The notes under the pieces: model-generated | The model's database searches: none | What the model was told of the DNA's origin: nothing | The model's input: the letters and a program-made list of their open reading frames with translations, nothing else | Assembly (NCBI RefSeq): GCF_000003605.2 | Contig: NW_003106600.1 | Location: 141,507 to 164,260 of the forward strand | Origin: Saccoglossus kowalevskii | Taxonomy: Eukaryota; Hemichordata; Enteropneusta; Harrimaniidae | Reading direction: 5' to 3' | DNA length: 22,754 nucleotides | Shown here: piece by piece, positions 19,955 to 22,754 of the stretch | Layout: each line of letters opens with the position of its first letter | Numbering within the stretch: the stretch's first letter is position 1 | Made by a program: the position numbers and the translations under genes

Positions 19955-19967
19955 GGGTCAAAGGTCA
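19955..19967 (+). promoter_or_regulatory. DR1-like nuclear receptor element
   Basis: GGGTCA-A-AGGTCA, a good DR1 match, about 5.9 kb upstream of the coding start. Confidence 0.28.
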
Positions 19968-20050
19968 CTTGATACACACATTGAACACTGTTAACCTGCA
20001 GTTTTCATTGTGTCACACATATTTTCTTGAGATTTGCGCAATTTTTTTTT

Positions 20051-20070
20051 GTAGTAGTAATAATAATAAT
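20051..20070. repeat. GTA/ATA microsatellite
   Basis: GTAGTAGTAATAATAATAAT following a T-run. Confidence 0.65.
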
Positions 20071-21359
20071 ATTTGTAATAAATACTTTTTTTTCTAACAG
20101 TAAATAGCAATATGATAATAAATGAAAAGGTTAGAATGTTCTATGATATTCTACTGAACACAGTGCAGTTCATTCTAAAGTTATACCCTTTAACTTAGTC
20201 ACAATAATCTCTGGGACCCCTAAGAAACTGCACAGAACCCATTTACTGATTTATAATTGAGCCAGGTTTTTTATGATGTGTCAATTAGGCTGGTTAACTT
20301 GTTCATCTCTGTTAGATGGAAGATGAAAAATAAACTGATAACCTCGCAGGGAACAAATACACATTTTTGAAACGGTGTCCAAAACACAATTAAAATAAAT
20401 CAATATACAGAACAATATACTTGTCAAAAGTTCAGAAAATATGAAGTAACTATTGGTTACAGTGAAAAGAACATGTGCAGAATTTTCCTGAATCAAACAA
20501 AATTTATAGAAAGAATAATACATAAAACCAATCAACACTGGCGACATTGCACAATAGAACCAATCCAGCAGACAAAGACTTTGAATGGATTGAAAATTAC
20601 AGCACTATATAATGGTATTTTGAATTAACTAAGAGACAGTCTTGATAAAGTAATAGGGGGTCTGTCACATCAATGATTGTAAATAATTCTCGCTTGGTTA
20701 ACGCTGAACAAAAGGAAACATGAATGGCATTACGAAAAGAAAATACCGACACAGTTCAAATTTACCTCATCACCATGATTGAAATAATGTCTTTTCAAAG
20801 GATTCAAAGGATTTCTAGTTGCATGATGACAATTTGTGATTTCCTTCTTATCGTAACTGAATTTAAAACTCTGTATTAGGAGGTACTCCCTTTAACTCAG
20901 CTAGGGATTCCGGTTTGCCAGCTTGCAGACTATACCATAGATATTAGATGGACAACAGTTTTTGGTAAAACTCTTACTTGACATTTATCAAGATAAATTA
21001 CCTTCACATGTTTTTCTGCAGATTTGAAAATAAACTTGGCAAAATCAAATGCATATTGCAAATCCATATTTGTTCTATTAGAAATTTGACTTATTTTGAC
21101 CGTAGACACTCTGTCATTTTTGTAAATAACACTAATAATAAAGCAAATACTGTATTCTGGATTTAAATTTAGACCAAAAAAAATATTTTGCAGGTAATTT
21201 TTGGGAAAATAGATAATGGTAATTATGACCACTGAGAAAAGAGAAATTATGCACCAAATTCTAAATATTTTAACTAGAACAAAATGCAGATAAAAAGTCG
21301 AAAAACTTGTGATTGTTTTCGTGATGAAACTGAAACCTTGTAATCCTCTTTTATCATTA

Positions 21360-21398
21360 TTTTGAATTTAAAAATGGCAGCCATTTTGAATTCAAAAA
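21360..21398. repeat. inverted repeat around AAAATGGC-A-GCCATTTT
   Basis: A perfect 17-bp palindrome at 21371-21387 lies inside longer arms reading TTTTGAATT-Y-AAAATGGC, with one extra A in the left arm. It may be the end of a dispersed repeat or the stem of a hairpin. Confidence 0.6.
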
Positions 21399-21451
21399 TC
21401 GTTGAAACCCAAATTTCTGAATTGCCTCCCTCCAAACTTGAGTTAAAAATG

Positions 21452-21471
21452 TCTATAATGTCCATTATAGA
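21452..21471. repeat. 20-bp palindrome
   Basis: TCTATAATG and CATTATAGA are perfect complements separated by TC. Confidence 0.6.
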
Positions 21472-22039
21472 AATATGAGGGATTACAAGTAAGTTTTTAC
21501 CTAATCTATCCTCTAACCTTTTTTTAAATAAAATAACATGTTAAATTTTGTAGAAATATGCATGAATAACAGTGTGTTGAAACTATGGATCTATCAGATC
21601 AATGCTCAACTAACATGATGTAACTCAAACTCATTTTGTTGGTTGCAATGGCAATAGAGAGAAAGGAAATGTTAGAATTTACACCCACTGTAGGAGATGA
21701 AATCCACATTAATTTAATTATGCATGCAAACGAGCAGTTAATTGTATCATAACATTAGTTTCCCTGAGGCAAAATAACCATAAATGATAATTAAGTAAAA
21801 ACTGGTGTTTAAATTCATAGCCTTATATGGTAATATGCAAATAATTTCAGATGATTTAAATCACCCCAGTGTGTCAGATGTCTGGAGGCCATGTTTATTG
21901 CTATTGATTTATGTTCTGTGAAATTGTAATCTTTATACATCAGGAAACAATAAAAGTAAAACAATTTCAAAATAGTAGAAATTTCAATGGAATAGAAAAC
22001 TTTTTTTTAAATGAAACAAAGTGAGATGATTTGTATATT

Positions 22040-22089
22040 TATGATACAGAAATTTAAATATACAGTAGAGGGTTGAACCCTGTATCATA
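22040..22089. repeat. 50-bp inverted repeat / hairpin
   Basis: Perfect 10-bp arms TATGATACAG and CTGTATCATA enclose a second palindrome, AGGGTT-G-AACCCT. The nested arms could form a cruciform or RNA hairpin. Confidence 0.6.
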
Positions 22090-22323
22090 ATGTTTTGTTG
22101 TTGCTCAACGTCAAGTTCCAAATAGGTGTGTAACAAACAGTTTAATCATTAATGCTAGAAATTTCTGCTCTTTCATTTTATTGCATTCATTCTCTAAAAG
22201 TGTCCCAGGACAAGAGGGAAATTTTCACTGCTACAAAAATTGCAAAACTAGAGCAGTACATTGCTTCTGTACATGAATTTCATACGCTTCTTTCAATTTA
22301 GGTATTGTTTGGGGACAGTTAGT

Positions 22324-22405
22324 TTCAGAATTCACTGTAATAAGGCAATAATATCACCTTAACATTCAGAAACCACTGTAATAAGGCAATATCATCACCT
22401 TAACA
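22324..22405. repeat. 41-bp tandem duplication
   Basis: Two adjacent 41-bp units (22324-22364 and 22365-22405) share CACTGTAATAAGGCAATA and ATCACCTTAACA with about four differences. Confidence 0.9.
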
Positions 22406-22754
22406 TGGCAGCTATCAGTTCCAATGTGACTTCAAACATCCACCAGTAAGAATGAGTAAGAATGCTGATAAGCGACAATGTCTATTTCTCTTTTTTGATT
22501 TCTATCATTTCACTTCATTTCATAACCATATAAAAAAAAACACATAATTATAACAAAAATCAACAAGTTGACTATGACCTTCTACGAAAAAATGAAAGTG
22601 TAATTATAAGACATAATTACTTATCATTGATCCATGGGTACCATTTCACTAACAATGTAGACACCTGTGCCAAGCACAATTGTTCAAATATAAAGTAGCT
22701 TTCATCACCTAGGAAACTAATTAATTGGTGACAAATGAGTACAATTTTGAAGAA

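Larger units (their letters stand above)
14075..22754. other. upstream flank / possible 5'UTR intron, non-coding
   Basis: About 8.7 kb of AT-rich DNA before the first coding exon. I see no protein-coding exon with borders and recognisable content on either strand. It contains a MITE-like element, microsatellites, palindromes, a 41-bp duplication and scattered transcription-factor-like motifs. Whether it is intron, promoter or intergenic DNA depends on where transcription starts. Confidence 0.6.

Noticed and set aside
20281-21232. Minus-strand open frames of 88 and 100 residues in the upstream region
   Set aside because: Composition is that of AT-rich random sequence (Phe/Ile/Tyr/Asn), with no domain and no flanking exon signals.

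Overview
The window looks like AT-rich nuclear DNA from an animal, most likely a marine invertebrate. It has interrupted genes with GT-AG introns, a tRNA-derived SINE, a MITE-like element, a large minisatellite and long non-coding stretches. The phylum cannot be read from the sequence. The one recognisable gene is on the minus strand: the 5' part of a DLG5 (discs large homolog 5, MAGUK family) orthologue. I recognise it from remembered family sequence, not from a database search.

Layout in gene order (minus strand, right to left). 14075-22754: non-coding upstream or 5' flank, with a MITE, palindromes, a short duplication and a weak promoter/5'UTR-exon candidate near 15.4-15.5 kb. 13929-14058: first coding exon, with a well-placed ATG and an in-frame stop two codons before it. 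7565-13928: a large intron holding about 32 copies of a 51-bp minisatellite (8589-10221) and a possible 72-nt symmetric exon (10986-11057). 5971-7564: one 1594-nt exon encoding most of the coiled coil. 4251-4389: end of the coiled coil and a highly conserved linker. 1880-2001 and 1326-1432: two exons encoding the first PDZ domain. The gene runs off the left edge; the remaining PDZ domains, SH3 and guanylate-kinase-like domains expected of DLG5 are not here.

All proposed junctions agree in phase: 1 between 13929 and 7564, 2 between 5971 and 4389, 0 between 4251 and 2001, 2 between 1880 and 1432, and phase 1 leaving 1326. The reading frame is intact across five exons, so the gene appears functional.

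The most interesting points are a tandem duplication of the 3' splice region of the first PDZ exon, which creates three decoy acceptors; a possible frame-neutral cassette exon near the N-terminal domain; and the internal dimer organisation and inverted flanks of the intronic minisatellite. I saw no clearly new biological system.
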